DNA from: Taxawa tesnikishii (nom. ined.)
Taxonomy: Eukaryota > Ascomycota > Dothideomycetes > Dothideales
Assembly: GCA_030247885.1 (NCBI GenBank)
Contig: JAPDRO010000003.1
Coordinates: 1,426,001 to 1,490,000, forward strand
Direction: 5' to 3'
Length of the DNA: 64,000 nucleotides
The notes beneath the pieces are model-generated. The model worked only from the letters and a program-made list of their open reading frames with translations. It ran no database searches and was not told where the DNA came from. Every line of letters begins with the position of its first letter. Position 1 is the stretch's first letter. This document shows, one piece after another, positions 20,595 to 33,175 of the stretch. The position numbers were made by a program, and so were the translations under genes.

Positions 20595-23069
20595 TCATCC
20601 GTCAACATGGAAAGCCTTCGATTCGTTAGCTTTAAGCCATTGCCATCTATTTCGAGCCAAGGGGTTCGGGGTTAAGACTGCTGCGGTGGCTGCGGTGCCA
20701 TTGCCGTTCACGGTTGGTGTGGTAGGCGTGCTGGTACCTGATGTCTTGTTCTTGGCCTTGAGCGTAAGCGGGAATGGGTACTCCTCGACGTCCTCTTCCT
20801 CACTGCTGAATCGTTAGCATTCGTCGCGTAAGTACACGGCACCTGTCAACACTTACGGCAGCTTCCAGGCAATGTAGTCCTCGGTACTGAGTCCCTCCCT
20901 GCCCTCTTGCAGCGACGCGAAATCGCCTGGGGTCATCATGCCGGACCGCTCTCTTGGCGAGCCTGGAGCCGAAAGCGGACGAGTGATCTTCGTCTCGGTG
21001 CCGTCAAAGAAGCCTGGCTCCTCGTCGCCCTCGAAGGAGTCGGGGTACGCTGGTTGATGTTAGCCAAGGAATAGAAGTAGTAGTCCGCTTTGCGGTACTT
21101 CTTACCTCTCCTCAAAGCAAGCTGCCTGGCCTTGACGTACTCCATACCCATTCTCTTCCAGTCCAGGAGATCACTCAGTCTCTCGGTCCTGTTCCTCTGG
21201 TTGATCCGCTGCCTCCTGCTCTTCTTGGTGTAATCAAACATGAAGTTGGCAAGTTGGTTGACTGAGTCGTCTATGCCCTTCATTCGGCGGTCCACGATGT
21301 AAATACCGTAATCCTGAGCGTTTTCAATGAGCTCCTCCATGTAGCAACCGAAACCGGACAGGTTGGTGGTAATGCTTGGAACACCCATGACGGTACACTC
21401 CGCGGGAGTGTAGCCCCACGGCTCGTAGTAGGATGCAAAAACACCCATGTGTGTGCCGCGTACGAAGTCGTCATAGTCGATCGGCAGCACCGGGTTGGCA
21501 GAGTTCAAGAACTCTGGGTGGAAAACGATCTTGACACGGTCCGATGGGTGGTTGAACAGCTGGCAGCGCCGGATTTGGTTGAGAACGGGATCTTCGGAAT
21601 CGTTGACCATGTTGTGGGTGACGATCGGTGGGAGGTTGTTGCGCTTCATGGCGAACAAGCGTCGTCGCAGCATGATCTTGTCTTGAGCAGAAAGCAGGTC
21701 CTTCTCATCTGGCACGTCCGCACCCTCATGCCACTTGAGTGCCCGCTCAAAGAGCTTCTTGCCGACGTTGTTCTCGATGTTCCTGACTGTGTCGTGGAGC
21801 GACTTGATCACAGCTTGTCCCTTGAGCGCCTCCACTGCCAAAGACGTAGTCTGTGCCGGCAGAATTATGAAAGCGACCACAGTCATGTCCGATCCCGCGC
21901 TCTTCATCTGGTGGTTCAAGCGTGCCAGCGACTCAATGAACATATCGACACCCTTGTTGCGGTACTCGTATCTGCCTGCAGTGAAGAAGTACAATGTCTT
22001 GTCTGGATCCCAGTCGTTGTGTCCGTAGAAGTGGCCCCGCACGAAGTCGTTGATCTTTTCCTTGTTGACCTGATGCAGGTTCTGGAACTCGTGAGTTGCA
22101 GAGAACTTCTTCACGTTGAGACCGTTTGGAAGGACGCCGTCTGGTTTCCGCTTGAGCAAGTGCTCGCTCTCGTAGGCAGTGATGTGAGACACAGTGGTGA
22201 AGACGTCTGCGCAGTGGGTTGCACCACGTTCGATGCAGTACCTGTGGTAGATACCTCTCTTGCCGGCTTCCGCATCGCAATCAAAGTATTGCAGGTTGTT
22301 GTAGAAATCGACAGAGCCAGCGCAGAGGTAGCGGCCAAGGAGCGTTGCGTGGGTTGTGAAAATAGTAGTGATATCGATGCGACGCTTCCTGCACAGAGGA
22401 AGCGCGACGCCCGCAAGCCATTCGTGGAACTGCGCAATGACTGCGCGCTCCTTCTCGTGGAAGACGTACTGCGAGATGGTCAGAACAACATATCGACCAG
22501 CTTTCCGCCTCTCTTCTCACCTCTCCCAGGAACCATGCAATCAGATATCCAAACACGATGGCCTCGTTCGTTTCGTGGTCGTCTGGAGGAGGGGATGCCA
22601 GCAGTAGCCCACAGATCGCCCTTCCACTCGTCGAGCTTGTGGTATCCGGTGCCAGTGTCGAAGAGGAGAACGCGCGGTGCGCCGTCAATCAGCCATCTTC
22701 CGTAGAGTGTCTTGATGCCGCGGTCGTTCATCGACTTGATGGTAGCAACCATGGCAGGATCCTTCGGCTCGAGTTCTTCAACCTCAACCGCAGCCTGTCG
22801 GTTGGTTAGTGTTGCAATTGACGTGTTTTCGTAGCTGTGCCAACTCACCGAAGCCCGGTTTAGAGGTCCGAGAAGCGTGTATGTGGCGCCATACTCTGCA
22901 GTAGTGACTTGGGCTTTCGACTTCAGCACCGAGTAAATACCACCAACTGCGGCAGTGAGTCAGTGCTGGTAAGTGTAGGGATAGCGCTTTCGAGCTCACC
23001 TCTGTTGGCGACTTCGGTCGCAACCTCAAAGAGGACATGGTTCCTCACGTCTCGCTTGGATGCGGCCAT
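20595..23069 (-). CDS. gsy1: Glycogen synthase (GT3), one frame shift
   Basis: Adds glucose from UDP-glucose to glycogen in the cytosol. Exons on the minus strand are 23069-23000, 22946-22849, 22794-22521, 22468-21106, 21049-20857 and 20802-20595; about 735 aa. The start [20 protein letters not shown] is followed across the splice by [12 protein letters not shown], the nucleotide-binding loop. Later landmarks are [56 protein letters not shown] and the C-terminal phosphorylation block [12 protein letters not shown]. In the third exon the frame changes between [10 protein letters not shown] and [18 protein letters not shown], at the C/T-rich tract around 22585-22594 (one base extra or two missing). 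All other junctions keep frame. Glycogen synthase is strongly conserved, so a sequence error is likely. Confidence 0.93.
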
Positions 23070-23435
23070 TGTAAAGACGGGCAAGCCTGGGCTTGGTTTA
23101 GTGGTGTTCGCTAGAGAAAACGTGTTTCTAAGTCGGAAGTGTAGCTGACTGGCACCTTACGAGGAAAGAGTCGGTTGCAGGTCGAGGACGTCGAGGGAAG
23201 CGGGAGAGGGGTTCGTGCGGAGGCTCAAGAAGAAAAGGTAAACACGAGGGAGGGTAGCTTAATGCAGCAGACGTACAGATCGGATCGAGCAACAGCAGCA
23301 AGCTCGGAGCACGTGTCGTAGCTCAGAAGCAACACACAGCTCCAATTATGTATTGGTAGAGGCGCAGTGGCAGTACAGTGTAGAAGCAGGGCGGGGCAGT
23401 GCGGGAAGAGCGTGTCTCTCTATATGTCTTGTGTT

Positions 23436-23438
<3 letters not shown>

Positions 23439-23472
<34 letters not shown>
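23439..23472. repeat. (CA)17 microsatellite
   Basis: A perfect 34-base CA tract about 370 bases upstream of the glycogen synthase start codon. Confidence 0.95.
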
Positions 23473-23473
<1 letters not shown>

Positions 23474-23719
23474 GAGGATGAAGGAGAGAAGAGGTGAGGG
23501 AGGTTGTGTTTGGCACTGCAAGCAGCAGAAGACATTCTGGAGAGCAAACAGCTTCCTGAAGAGCTTCGACATGCCGCTAACCGCGAACGTTCAGCCGAGA
23601 TGGCGGATGGCTGATGGTTGACGGCTGATGGCTGGCATCAGAAATGACGTTGGGGAGGGCCGTGCGCCCCAGCTTGCTCTCATACAATGCTACAGTGCAC
23701 CGCTCACGCTTGTTCGCCC

Positions 23720-23730
23720 AAAAAAAAAAA
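23720..23730. repeat. A11 homopolymer
   Basis: The longest mononucleotide run I noticed in the window, in non-coding DNA. Confidence 0.9.
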
Positions 23731-24038
23731 GAGAATCCCCAAGCGTCGGCGTCGTCTGTTCTGTCCCGTTCTGGGCTTCGTAGCCGTCTCAGGAATCCAA
23801 TGTTGAGCCCGTCGCTGAGTCCCAATAATACCACACTGTCAGCCCAGTCCCTACATGTGCACATGTGTGCATGCTCCCGGTTCAACTGTCTGGGTATACT
23901 CTACTCTCCTCTCCTCTCATCTTCTCATCTCGTCGCCTTCGAGGGACAAACGTGTCCAGGGTCCAAACTGTCTGGTCAGCACGCGCCTTCCGGCCTTGGC
24001 ACACACGCTAAGCCCTCTGAAGCCCTCTCTGCTCCCAA

Positions 24039-24059
24039 GCAGCAGCAGCAGCAGCAGCA
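24039..24059. repeat. (AGC)7 microsatellite
   Basis: Seven tandem AGC units in the non-coding stretch between the glycogen synthase promoter and the proline dehydrogenase 3' end. Confidence 0.9.
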
Positions 24060-24554
24060 CAGGATCCACCGTCCACGCATGACCTGCTTCCACTTTCCTG
24101 ACTGGCTGTGGAGCCTCCAGCACCTTCCTCTCCTCTTCCCCTCCCCCCCCAACTGACTCCACACACTATTGCTACGAGGAATCTGGAGATCGCTCCAGCG
24201 ACCAATGGCAGCTCGAGTGGAATGCCCGCTAGTCGATCGCATCGGCCCTTTTATATGACGTCAGTTCTCGTCTTTGCTGCACGTTTGTTCACCGTCATGG
24301 GAGGTTGGCTAATGAGATGAGATGGGGCGGGATCCCATGTCTTACGGTAGAGAGGAGAGAGGAGAGAGGAGACGACACAACTGCTGCCACCTTCCTCCGC
24401 TCAACGGGCCGTTGTTGTTTTGTCGAGGAGCCCGTCTGTGCATAGACTAGGCCGGACGGATGAGCCATCTCTATCAACACGACAACACAAGTGATCACAA
24501 TTTCATCAAGTCAACCCGCGCTACATACAATCCATACGCTGCCAAACCCTCCAT

Positions 24555-26188
24555 CTAGTTCTCTGCAGAGCGACCAAGCAGCCGCCTCCTCAGTTCCTGA
24601 ACAACTGCAGCCCGGCTCTGACGACTTCGGGCTAAGGCGTCCTTGTTCTCCTCTGCCCGTCTGAGCATATACAACAAGCATTGTTTAGAGCTGCCCCAGA
24701 CCGTGTATTTGAAGACGTCGACACCCGCTCCCAAAACCGGACGTGTCTCCTGGTTTCGAATCTTGTTCTGCTTCGCAACAGCAGCGAGGTACAAGGACAG
24801 TTCGTCGGCCATTCCCATCAACTGTGCAAATGCAACGCGTTGGGTCGTACCATCTGGGCTTAGAAGTTTCTGTCCCCGGAGCTTTGCAACAATGCCAATG
24901 CCCTCTTGACTGTTTCCGTGTTGTGCGAAGCCACCACGATCTCTGCGACCCAGCCTCGTTGCGGTTGGCCTGCGCTCCGTAGTTTCTTGATCAGGTAATC
25001 TGGATCGCTACCCGCACCAAGGAACAGACCAGAGCGTTTCCCCATTAGCAGGTAAGAAATTGCCGCATCGTACGCAGCATCGGTATCTTTCTTTGTGTTA
25101 TGAATGGCGCTTCGAACGGGCTCTGTATGCAGATACGCGCCCCGGACGATTTTGGCACCAAGTACAAAGCCCTGCTCTCGCGACAGCTGAAGATGATCGA
25201 GAAGCTTTTGCGGCGAAGCTTTGAGGTACCTGCCCTGCTCAATCAGGAACGGCATCTTGCTGGGGGACCGTTTGTGGGCAAGCCCACATTTGATAAGTAT
25301 TATATACCACGGCTTCGCCGCTTGCGTTGAAGTTCGACATCAGTTCCTACCATTCAGTTGAGCGATATCCTGTCAGCGAAATTTGATGAAGGGATGCAGG
25401 AGGGGTTTGGATGCCCTTACCAGAGAGAGGATGTCAATCCCGCGCTGGACAACTTGCTGCTCTGCATCCATGAGAACCCGAACGCCTTTGTCTTTCGCTG
25501 CTTGACAGACTTGATGCATTGCTTCTCTCAACGACCGGATCTCCGGGACATGATCGGCACCGTCGTCCTGTCTGGTCAAAGCCTTGAGTGCGATTATTGC
25601 GTTGTCACCTGCTCCCGTATATTTCACCGCAATGCAATCGCCTCGCTCAGCGAGCCGGACAGTTTCTAAATTGCCTTCCAGCCATGCCTGCATCTGTGCT
25701 TTGTTCTCTGCACTGCTCCTGGGCTGGATTTCTTCGGGATTGCCTTCTTTGGCGTAAGCCAGAACCACACCGGTGAAACCCAGCCTGCGCAGGTCCGAGA
25801 CGGTCAGTGCGATTTCTTGTCGGTTCTCTCCGCAGCAGTATTGAGCGTAGAACGTGCTCTTCAGTATTCTCCGTAGTACTGGAGACGAGTCGATCCGGTC
25901 AGCGCGGGATCTCAGAAACGAAGTCGTATATCCAACCAGGCGAGGCGGTATTGCTGTTACAGACAGCATCAGCAGAGAACGGAGTAGAGTAGGCACTGTG
26001 AGTGGAGCCAATGGGGACGTCGAGCTGCCGCTATTGCTCTGAGGGCTTCGGGGATGTAGGGGCCGCGAGAGAGTATGCTGTGACCTTCGACGATTCCATG
26101 TTTGCAAGCGTGCTGGTTTGTACCCGCTCAATGCTGTCCTGCGTTCCAGTGCTGTGCACGAGATGGCCGATTTGCTTCCATACTGCAT
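24555..26188 (-). CDS. put1: Proline dehydrogenase, mitochondrial; one frame shift
   Basis: FAD enzyme of the mitochondrial inner membrane that oxidises proline to pyrroline-5-carboxylate. Exons on the minus strand are 26188-25421, 25346-25288 and 25229-24555, with introns of 74 and 58 nt; about 500 aa. The N-terminus MQYGSKSAISCTALERRTAL is Arg/Ser-rich with almost no acid, like a mitochondrial presequence, but the start is uncertain. Family blocks are visible: GFTGVVLAYAKEG, VRVLMDAEQQVVQRGID, GEAVVYNTYQ joined by splicing to MYLKASPQKLL, GAKIVRGAYL, DAAYDAAISYLL and ETRPVLGAGVDVFKYTVWGS. After NTETVK the frame changes to EGIGIVAKLRGQKLLSPDG, fitting one base lost at about 24906-24907. Confidence 0.88.
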
Positions 26189-26873
26189 GTTCCAGCTCGT
26201 GCGCGTAACCGGTTGGATGTGTAAAGGGGTTTCTACAATGGAACAAGAATTTGTGAAAACGGGACAGGAATGACAACATTTAGAACGCAACGCAAGAGGC
26301 CACGAGAGGCTTGGGTTCTTTATGGTTCGAGGAGGGATGGTGCCCCGTGATAGTGGGAAAGTACCCCGCCGTGCCCGCGTACTATCGCGTACAGATGCAA
26401 CGCAAATACTGATAAGGTATCGTACTCCGGCACCCTCTGTAGTTACGACCAAGGCAAGCTAGTCAGTTAGTGCTCCACTACTACTGGCTGACAGGGCCCG
26501 AGGAGGTGCAATCGCACTAGAGCCATCATTGGAAGATGTCGACACAGAGGCAGGTAGCTGAGGATCGTGACTTATAATTGTGCCGACAAGAACCGTACCC
26601 AGCCGCAAAATAATCAACTTTTTCCTGTTCTTGTTGCAACACCGGCAGAACATAAGCAGTATGTTCGGTATTGGCGGAATGGATTGCGAGGCTGTCCTTT
26701 GACCATATCACCCTTATGTGATCTTTGAATGAGGCACACTGGCTCCCAATGGATAATCCGGTCACTGCTCGCTCAGATCCTCCCTGCACACTTTCATCAA
26801 AAGCTATCCGAGTCTGTTCTCTTACACATGTTGATAAAATCAATTCTACCGGTGTGGGTTTGAAGACAGTCGA
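26189..26873. promoter_or_regulatory. Proline dehydrogenase promoter
   Basis: 685 bases between the TFIIIC stop and the proposed proline dehydrogenase start. Part may encode a longer N-terminus, since the same frame stays open to 26452. No CGG-based proline-regulator site was assigned. Confidence 0.35.
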
Positions 26874-29105
26874 TTAGACAACACACTCATCGTCCGTATC
26901 ATCTGACCCGTTTCGAGCTCCATCGAATTCGTCGTAATCATCGCCCTCGTCCTCTTCATAGTTTTCTTCTTCATCTTCATCATCTTCGTCATCATCGTCA
27001 TCATCTTCTCCTTCTTCTTCGTCGTCGTCTTCTTCCTCTTCCTCCTCCTCCTCCACCTCTTCTCCATCAAGCTCCTCTTCGCCTTCTTCATCCTCTATAT
27101 CCTCATCGATCGGCGTCTGAGAATGTTCCGCCCGGGTCGCAGTCCTCTCACGCAGGCGCGCTCTGTTGTCAATCTGTCGGGGCTCGCTTTCTAGCGGTTG
27201 AAGCATTCCTCCACGGCCCTTTGAACGATCAATCGCCTTGACCATTAACCTGATGTCGGAGGAAAGAGAAACCGCCTTCTCTCCATGTTCCTTTTCATTG
27301 AAGTAGCAACCTTCCATGGTAGAAGTGTTGACAGTGTCCGGAATCCTCGCGAGTATTCGGTAGGTGTTCTCGTCTGGAGCGTTCCCTTCCAGCATCATGC
27401 CAATCTTGTCCCTCATGATGACCCGAACTTTGGCCATTGTACCGTTGTTAAACCAGCCCCAGCTGATACTCTGTATTCTGTGTCAGCAGAGTACCGTGCT
27501 GGAAAAAGAACATTCACTCACGTCGCATTCCGTGCGGATATCTTCCGTATGTATCATCTCGTATAGGATCGGATCGGTGATGTCGCAGAATTGCCAGGTC
27601 TTCCCATTAGTCGTGATACTCTTTCCGTCAAAAACATGACTGGGTTCCTCATCCTTTTGTACCGCTCGGTTCGCAGCCACTTGTTCGTTCCACTCGGCAA
27701 CTTCTGCGCTGCAGCATGCACTTGATCTTTCGGCATGAGTTGGAACTGTGCAGTCTGGTAGAAGCGGTATTTCGGATCCTTGCGTGGATCCAGGCCGAAC
27801 TTCACCAGTGCATCCTTCCATGGCCCCGAGCGAAAACTGTAGCCACAGTATTGCGTGGCGTCCTTGAACAAGGTCTCGCTCTGCCAATGGATAAGGTTCA
27901 TTGCAACTCTCCTGGTTATGATGGGACGCTGGTCGAACAAGGCCTTAATGCGTTCGACGGCACTCTGCAGATATTTGTTCGTTTTCTCCAGTGACGGAAG
28001 TTGCTCGGGTGGGCCGTTCGGCACTTCTGGAATATCAGCTGGAACACCCAGCAAAGCGCGCTTCTTGGGCGCTTGTGTGTTGTATGTGAGGGTTCTTCCA
28101 GCCTCGTCCGTCACGGTTGTGACCGCGCCATTCTGCTGGTAGCTGCACACCACGGTCAACCTGAGTATCTCGCAAGATAACCATTCTTCCACTCACTGGT
28201 AGTTCATGGGCTGAAGGAATTGACTGAAGTTCGGTGGGACCAAAGCGGACTCTCCAGGCCAGTGATAGCCTGGTGTAACATCCATCCTGAATCGCTTGAT
28301 ACTGGCGTCTGCATGAGGTCAGTCCTTTGTCCCAGACCTCGTGAGAGTGGCGTGTGTTTCTTACATGATGGATGCAGTAGGTGCCGTTTCATTTCAGCCA
28401 CCACTGGGTGAGTGCCACTTCTCATCTGATAATCAGGCATGGCTACCTCTGTCAGTTTTTGGCCGTACTCCTCACTGACCGGGAGTGATCCTTACATCGG
28501 AAACGATGAGTGTGTTTGACCAGACCAACAGGTTCAGCCCTGTATCGGCCTCCAACCTCTCGGAGACGCTGCAATACCTGCGCACCATCGAGTGGAGCCG
28601 GGCTACTCACTCGACTATCCACATCTCCTTGAGCCTGTCCCTCGGAATGGCTCTCGAAAGGCGCGTCAGATCCTCGTTTGCGCTTACGTCCAGTTCGTTT
28701 CGGTAACGTGATTCTGAGCAGAACATTGTCCACAGCGGCAAGGTGAGACATGGTCTTCTTGGCTAGAGGATCGGCAGGGCGTAACGAAACTCCAATATGT
28801 ATCGAAGCGGATTTTGGGAGCAGAAGCTGTATAGGAGAGGATCAGAGACCAGAAAAAAGGAATAATGAGCAAACCTAGTAGTCACCTACGTGCTTAATCT
28901 GATGTTCTCCGCCAAGAGTGTGTAAGGCCTTGTCAACGTCCTTCACGATACACGGGTGTTCTATGCTGACGACCTTGTTGTCTGGGACTAGAAGCCACGG
29001 CGCTGTTGCCCGAGCTTGTAGTCTGTCGGGTAGAGGAGGAAGGGCAGCAGCAGCGTCGTTGCCGTGAGGCGCTTCACCTTCACCATCCGGCACAGGGACG
29101 GCCAT
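26874..29105 (-). CDS. tfc1: TFIIIC tau95-type subunit (Tfc1/Sfc1), one frame shift
   Basis: Subunit of the RNA polymerase III factor that binds the A box of tRNA genes. Exons on the minus strand are 29105-28890, 28826-28496, 28442-28365, 28308-28197, 28142-27522 and 27470-26874; about 651 aa. Family landmarks are VVSIEHPCIVKDVDKALHTL, GVSLRPADPLAKKTM, NVLLRITLPKRTGRKRKRG, THRFRSMPDYQMRSG (across a splice), RRVAMNLIHWQSETLFKDAT and the late WGWFNNGTMAKVRVIMRDKI. The C-terminal 90 residues are almost purely Glu/Asp, typical of this subunit. Between DQVHAAA and EVAEWNEQVAANRAVQKDEE the frame shifts by one missing base, somewhere in 27680-27715. Splice phases agree only if one base is restored. 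Confidence 0.88.
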
Positions 29106-29777
29106 TGCTCAGCCCTCCGCTGCGCCCACACACCAGATGCACCCGCCCCTCGATGCGTGTTGTTTGTGCCGTGCGATGCAAATGAGAAGGGGGTAATGTC
29201 CGGTCACGGTTTGTGAGTGAGTGGATGAGTGAGTGAGGGAGGGAAGAGTGAACCGAGTGAGTGCTTGAGCCAATCAACATCTGCCAAACGGGTTCGGGAC
29301 AGTTAGTTAGTCCCCGCAGCGGCGGATTCCGACCTAAACAACTCCGACAATGCGATTAATCTCCCAATGAAGCGCACGCCGTCTGCGAAGTGTCCCCTTT
29401 ACACATGATCCTAACAGCCTGTCCTCGTCATACACACCTCGCTTCTCCAAGCATCTCCTCAGCGGACCGTACTCTCTGACGTATCGCTGCGAAGCTGCTC
29501 GGTCCCTGCCGCATTTGTGGAGAAGCACAGTTCCAGCAGTCTCCCTGAAGCGCAACAACCAACACGGCCAGCTACCGACCACCTACGCCTCGATACTATT
29601 CACTACCCGCTTCAACACCAAACCAACCCTCTCCTCGACTTGCATTCAAGGACAGCTGGGAAGACACTGTTGAGAGCAGCAGCTGCAGACACAGACGACG
29701 TCTCGCTGTCCCACCGGGCGGGCTAGCGGCCTTCCGCTTGTATCCAGTTTGGCGCAACTACTAGTTTCTGAGCAACC
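29106..29777. promoter_or_regulatory. Bidirectional promoter, TFIIIC and PP2A B56
   Basis: 672 bases between divergent genes for a polymerase III factor and a phosphatase subunit. It contains a GTGA-rich imperfect repeat at about 29208-29243. The right half is pyrimidine-rich, typical of fungal core promoters and leaders. No gene is supported here. Confidence 0.45.
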
Positions 29778-32400
29778 ATGAAGGGATTCAGACAACGCGT
29801 GGTAAGCAGCAGCATGCTTGGCACGCGCATCGTGATAACCCAACTGTAAACAACGCTGACACTCTTAGCACGAGCAGCTCCAAAGAGCCAGGCCTGATAA
29901 AGACAAAGACTCCAGCAAGATCACCAAGAAGAAAGGCGACTCGTCAGGCACCTCATCACCACACGGCGGTTCTTCTTCACAATCGCCCGCGGGCTCCGCA
30001 CACGCTACTCCCACTTCCTCCACCCATAACTTGGCAGACACAAGAGGAAAGTCTCCCTCGACTTCAGATATATCAGGCAGTCATGGTAGCAATGCTCAGC
30101 CAGGAGCCCAGAACATGGGCGGTGGCATGCCGCAACACCACCAATTTATGCCGCAGCCACCCCATCCGGGTAACATCAGCCAGGGTGCTGGCGGACAACC
30201 AGTGACACCCAGTCGTTACAACAACCAGCCAGTCCCACCAAGTGTGATTATTAGCCCCAGTGCTCCGGTACGAAAATCTTTGGTTTCTGAAGCACGGTTG
30301 AGAGTGACTGATTCTGTTAGCATGTCCCACCACCAGGCGCTCAGGAAACGATGCCTCACGATCTGGCTCCCCGAAAGCTGGGCAGAAATCACTGTTGTTC
30401 GATCGGTTGCAAGCTACTCCAAAAGACACAGTACCAGAAGGCATCAGAACGCCTAAGCGACAGCATTCCTCGAGGTTCGACATTTCAGACCAAAGACAGC
30501 GCGAGCTGGAGAAATTGCCCGGCTTCCATGAGGTTCCCCTAACAGACGTCAAGAGCTCTTCATGCAGAAGCTTGACCAATGCAACATCATCTTCGATTTC
30601 AACGACGCTAGTGGCGACATGAAGTCCAAAGAGATCAAACGGTTGGCGCTGCATGAGTTGCTTGATTATGTGGCGCAGAACCGTCAGGTCATCTCAGAAC
30701 CGATGTATCCTCGCGTAGTCGAGATGTTCAGCAAGAATTTGTTCCGACCGATTCCGCCGCCTGTGAATCCTCAAGGTGAAGCATTCGACCCTGAGGAAGA
30801 CGAGCCGGTGTTGGAGGTTGCCTGGCCGCATATACAGGTGGTCTACGAGTTTTTCCTCCGTTTCATTGAAAGTCAGGATTTCAACACCAACTATGCCAAG
30901 CAATACATCGACCATCAGTTCGTCCTTCAATTACTCGAGTTGTTCGACTCGGAAGACCCACGCGAAAGAGACTTCCTAAAGACGACACTCCATCGGATAT
31001 ACGGTAAATTCCTCAACCTCAGGTCTTACATTCGCCGGTCGATCAACAACGTCTTCTTCCAGTTCATATATGAGACAGAGCGATTCAATGGCATTGCCGA
31101 GCTCTTAGAGATTCTGGGCTCGATCATCAACGGCTTTGCTCTACCGCTCAAGGAGGAACACAAGCTCTTCTTGACCAGGGTTCTCCTGCCGCTGCACAAA
31201 GTCAAGAGCTTGAGCATGTACCACCCGCAGCTAGCATACTGTATTGTTCAGTTTCTGGAGAAGGACGCAGCGCTTACTGAGGAGGTGAGTTGGCCTGGCA
31301 GTGTCTTTGTTCGTCCTTCCGCTAATCTCTCAGGTGGTTCTGGGGCTTCTTCGTTACTGGCCGAAAGTCAACAGCACAAAAGAAGTCATGTACTTGAACG
31401 AAGTCGAAGACATCTTCGAGGTTATGGATCCCGCAGAATTCGCCAAGGTGCAGGTACCTCTGTTCCAACAGCTTGCCAAATCTGTTGCAAGCCCTCACTT
31501 TCAGGTTAGTGATATGTTGGCATCATCCCGAATCAGAAAGTTAATAGAGGATAGGTCGCTGAGCGAGCGCTATATTTCTGGAACAATGAGTACTTTTGCA
31601 ACCTTGTGAGCGACAACGTCGACACCATCCTGCCTATCATGTTTGCGCCCTTGTACGAGAACTCAAAGGGCCACTGGAACAGAACCATCCATGGTATGGT
31701 ATACAACGCAATGAAGCTGTTCATGGAGGTCAACCCGCAGCTCTTTGACGACTGTTCGCACGAATACACCGAGGCACAAAATACTGCAGGACAACGGCAA
31801 CAGGCCCGGCAAGCTCGATGGGATCGGTTGGCTGCTATCGCCAGATCCGTTCAGGATGGCTCTGCGCCGCCACGGCCTGCTCTGGCCGGTCCAGCAGGCT
31901 CACAGGTTGCATCACCGACTCGGGACGACGCGGACCCGCTCAGGCTCGAGCAGTTAAGGTTACAGGATGATGTGTCTTCACGGGACAGGAGACCGGTACG
32001 TTGATAGTGCGAGCTCTTACGTCCGCTTGGCTGGCGCGCACGCCTATTGTATTGCCTCGAGCATTGTATCACTTCCTTCTAGCTACTTCCTAGTAGGATA
32101 TTTGTCTATATGAGCGGCGCAAGCAATTCTCCTCAAGCCAACACTTCTTCCTCACTTTTGTTCTCGAATGAGCACCAAAGACTCGTTGAGTTTCGTTCGC
32201 GTTCTGACTTGGGTTTTGCGCTTATGTACTAGAAGCGTAACCAGCACGGCCCCGAGAGTCTTAAATTGGTGCGCAAGTCGAGCGGGCATGGCCGGCCTCG
32301 AAGCAACAGCCGGCCGTCCTCATCGGGCGCTATCGCGAGCCCGAGACATGGTGCTTCGAGGAGTAGTGGCAGCAGCACCCAAGCTGCCGCAAGAGGTTGA
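29778..32400 (+). CDS. rts1: PP2A regulatory subunit B56 (Rts1-like), two frame shifts
   Basis: Targets protein phosphatase 2A to substrates in stress response and cell-cycle control. Exons are 29778-29801 (MKGFRQRV), 29869-30267, 30321-31284, 31334-31504, 31555-31995 and 32233-32400; about 722 aa. The N-terminal third is Ser/Pro/Gln-rich and disordered. The conserved HEAT-like B56 domain starts near [11 protein letters not shown] and includes [53 protein letters not shown] and [20 protein letters not shown]. Two frame changes, in C4 at 30369-30372 and C4 at 30536-30539, each need one extra [16 protein letters not shown], then [14 protein letters not shown]. The third exon is exactly two bases short for its splice phases. 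The last exon ([20 protein letters not shown]) follows a 237-nt intron and is less certain. Confidence 0.92.
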
Positions 32401-33175
32401 GGTCGACGTTCCATCATTTCATTCTTCCGTACTCGCGTCGCAAGCTCGAGTCCCGTTGGCCTGTGTACGCTCCTGGGAAAAGTTACATGCAGATAGACAG
32501 CGTTTATGCAATCGTTGATGAGATCATGGCCCGAGTCTTCTAAACAAATTTCACTTTGGAAGCGTGCATCGAGTACTAAAAGAGGGAGGGGGCGTAACTA
32601 TAGCTTAGCTATCTGTTCTCGAATTACATACGCAAATCGGAGATGACCTATCCTCAGGGAAGACCTAATCGGGGAACAGCGCGGTCCGGCTCATGTAAAA
32701 AGCATTCATAATTAGATCGTCGCCTGAGCTGCCGGACAGCAGTTGTGGCTTTGTAGAACCATAGATGCAACGTTATCGACATCCCTTCTAACTACACGCA
32801 TATTGCACCACTAGCTTGAAGGATCTTGAACCTTGGGACCACGTTACGCGGAGCATCGTCAAGGAGACTATACCACGTCGTTATTGAGTGATTGAGCCAA
32901 TGGGAGCAGACGAGAGGGCGCTGACCACAAACCTGAGAACCTTGAACCTGGGAGCGCAGTACGAAATGACACACAGAAGCCACCAAGAGCAGAACGGAAG
33001 ACACAGAGATTCAGAAGAGATGAAAAGCTGTACAGATATTGCAGAGTTGAGGCTACAGTTAGCACGGCCAGGGTAGCATCCCCGCGTCTCCAGGGTGCTC
33101 ATAGTACATGCGTCTACCCCTTTGTCGACGGCTTCTCCTCTCCAAAAATTACACCAATCTCTGGAAACTGGCCGT
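32401..33175. other. Convergent gap, PP2A B56 and Cox6
   Basis: 3' untranslated regions of two converging genes. No conserved frame or repeat is seen; the long minus-strand frame at 32881-33627 is the intron-plus-exon shadow of cox6. Confidence 0.45.

Larger units (their letters stand above)
23070..24554. promoter_or_regulatory. Glycogen synthase promoter, rich in simple repeats
   Basis: About 1.5 kb upstream of the glycogen synthase start and downstream of the proline dehydrogenase stop. It contains (CA)17, an A11 tract, (AGC)7 and GAGA-rich sequence near 24355-24372. No gene is supported; frames through the repeats are artefacts. Confidence 0.4.

Noticed and set aside
21449-22705. 418-codon plus-strand ORF
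   Set aside because: It lies wholly antisense to conserved glycogen synthase exons and shows no domain; its openness is a by-product of the codon bias of the real gene.
25230-25287. A frame shift in proline dehydrogenase at NTYQ
   Set aside because: Using the acceptor GGGCAG just before GTACCTC gives NTYQ-MYLKAS in frame, so no error is needed there.
26846-27091. Lys/Met-rich minus-strand ORF
   Set aside because: It is the out-of-frame shadow of the acidic tail of the TFIIIC subunit.
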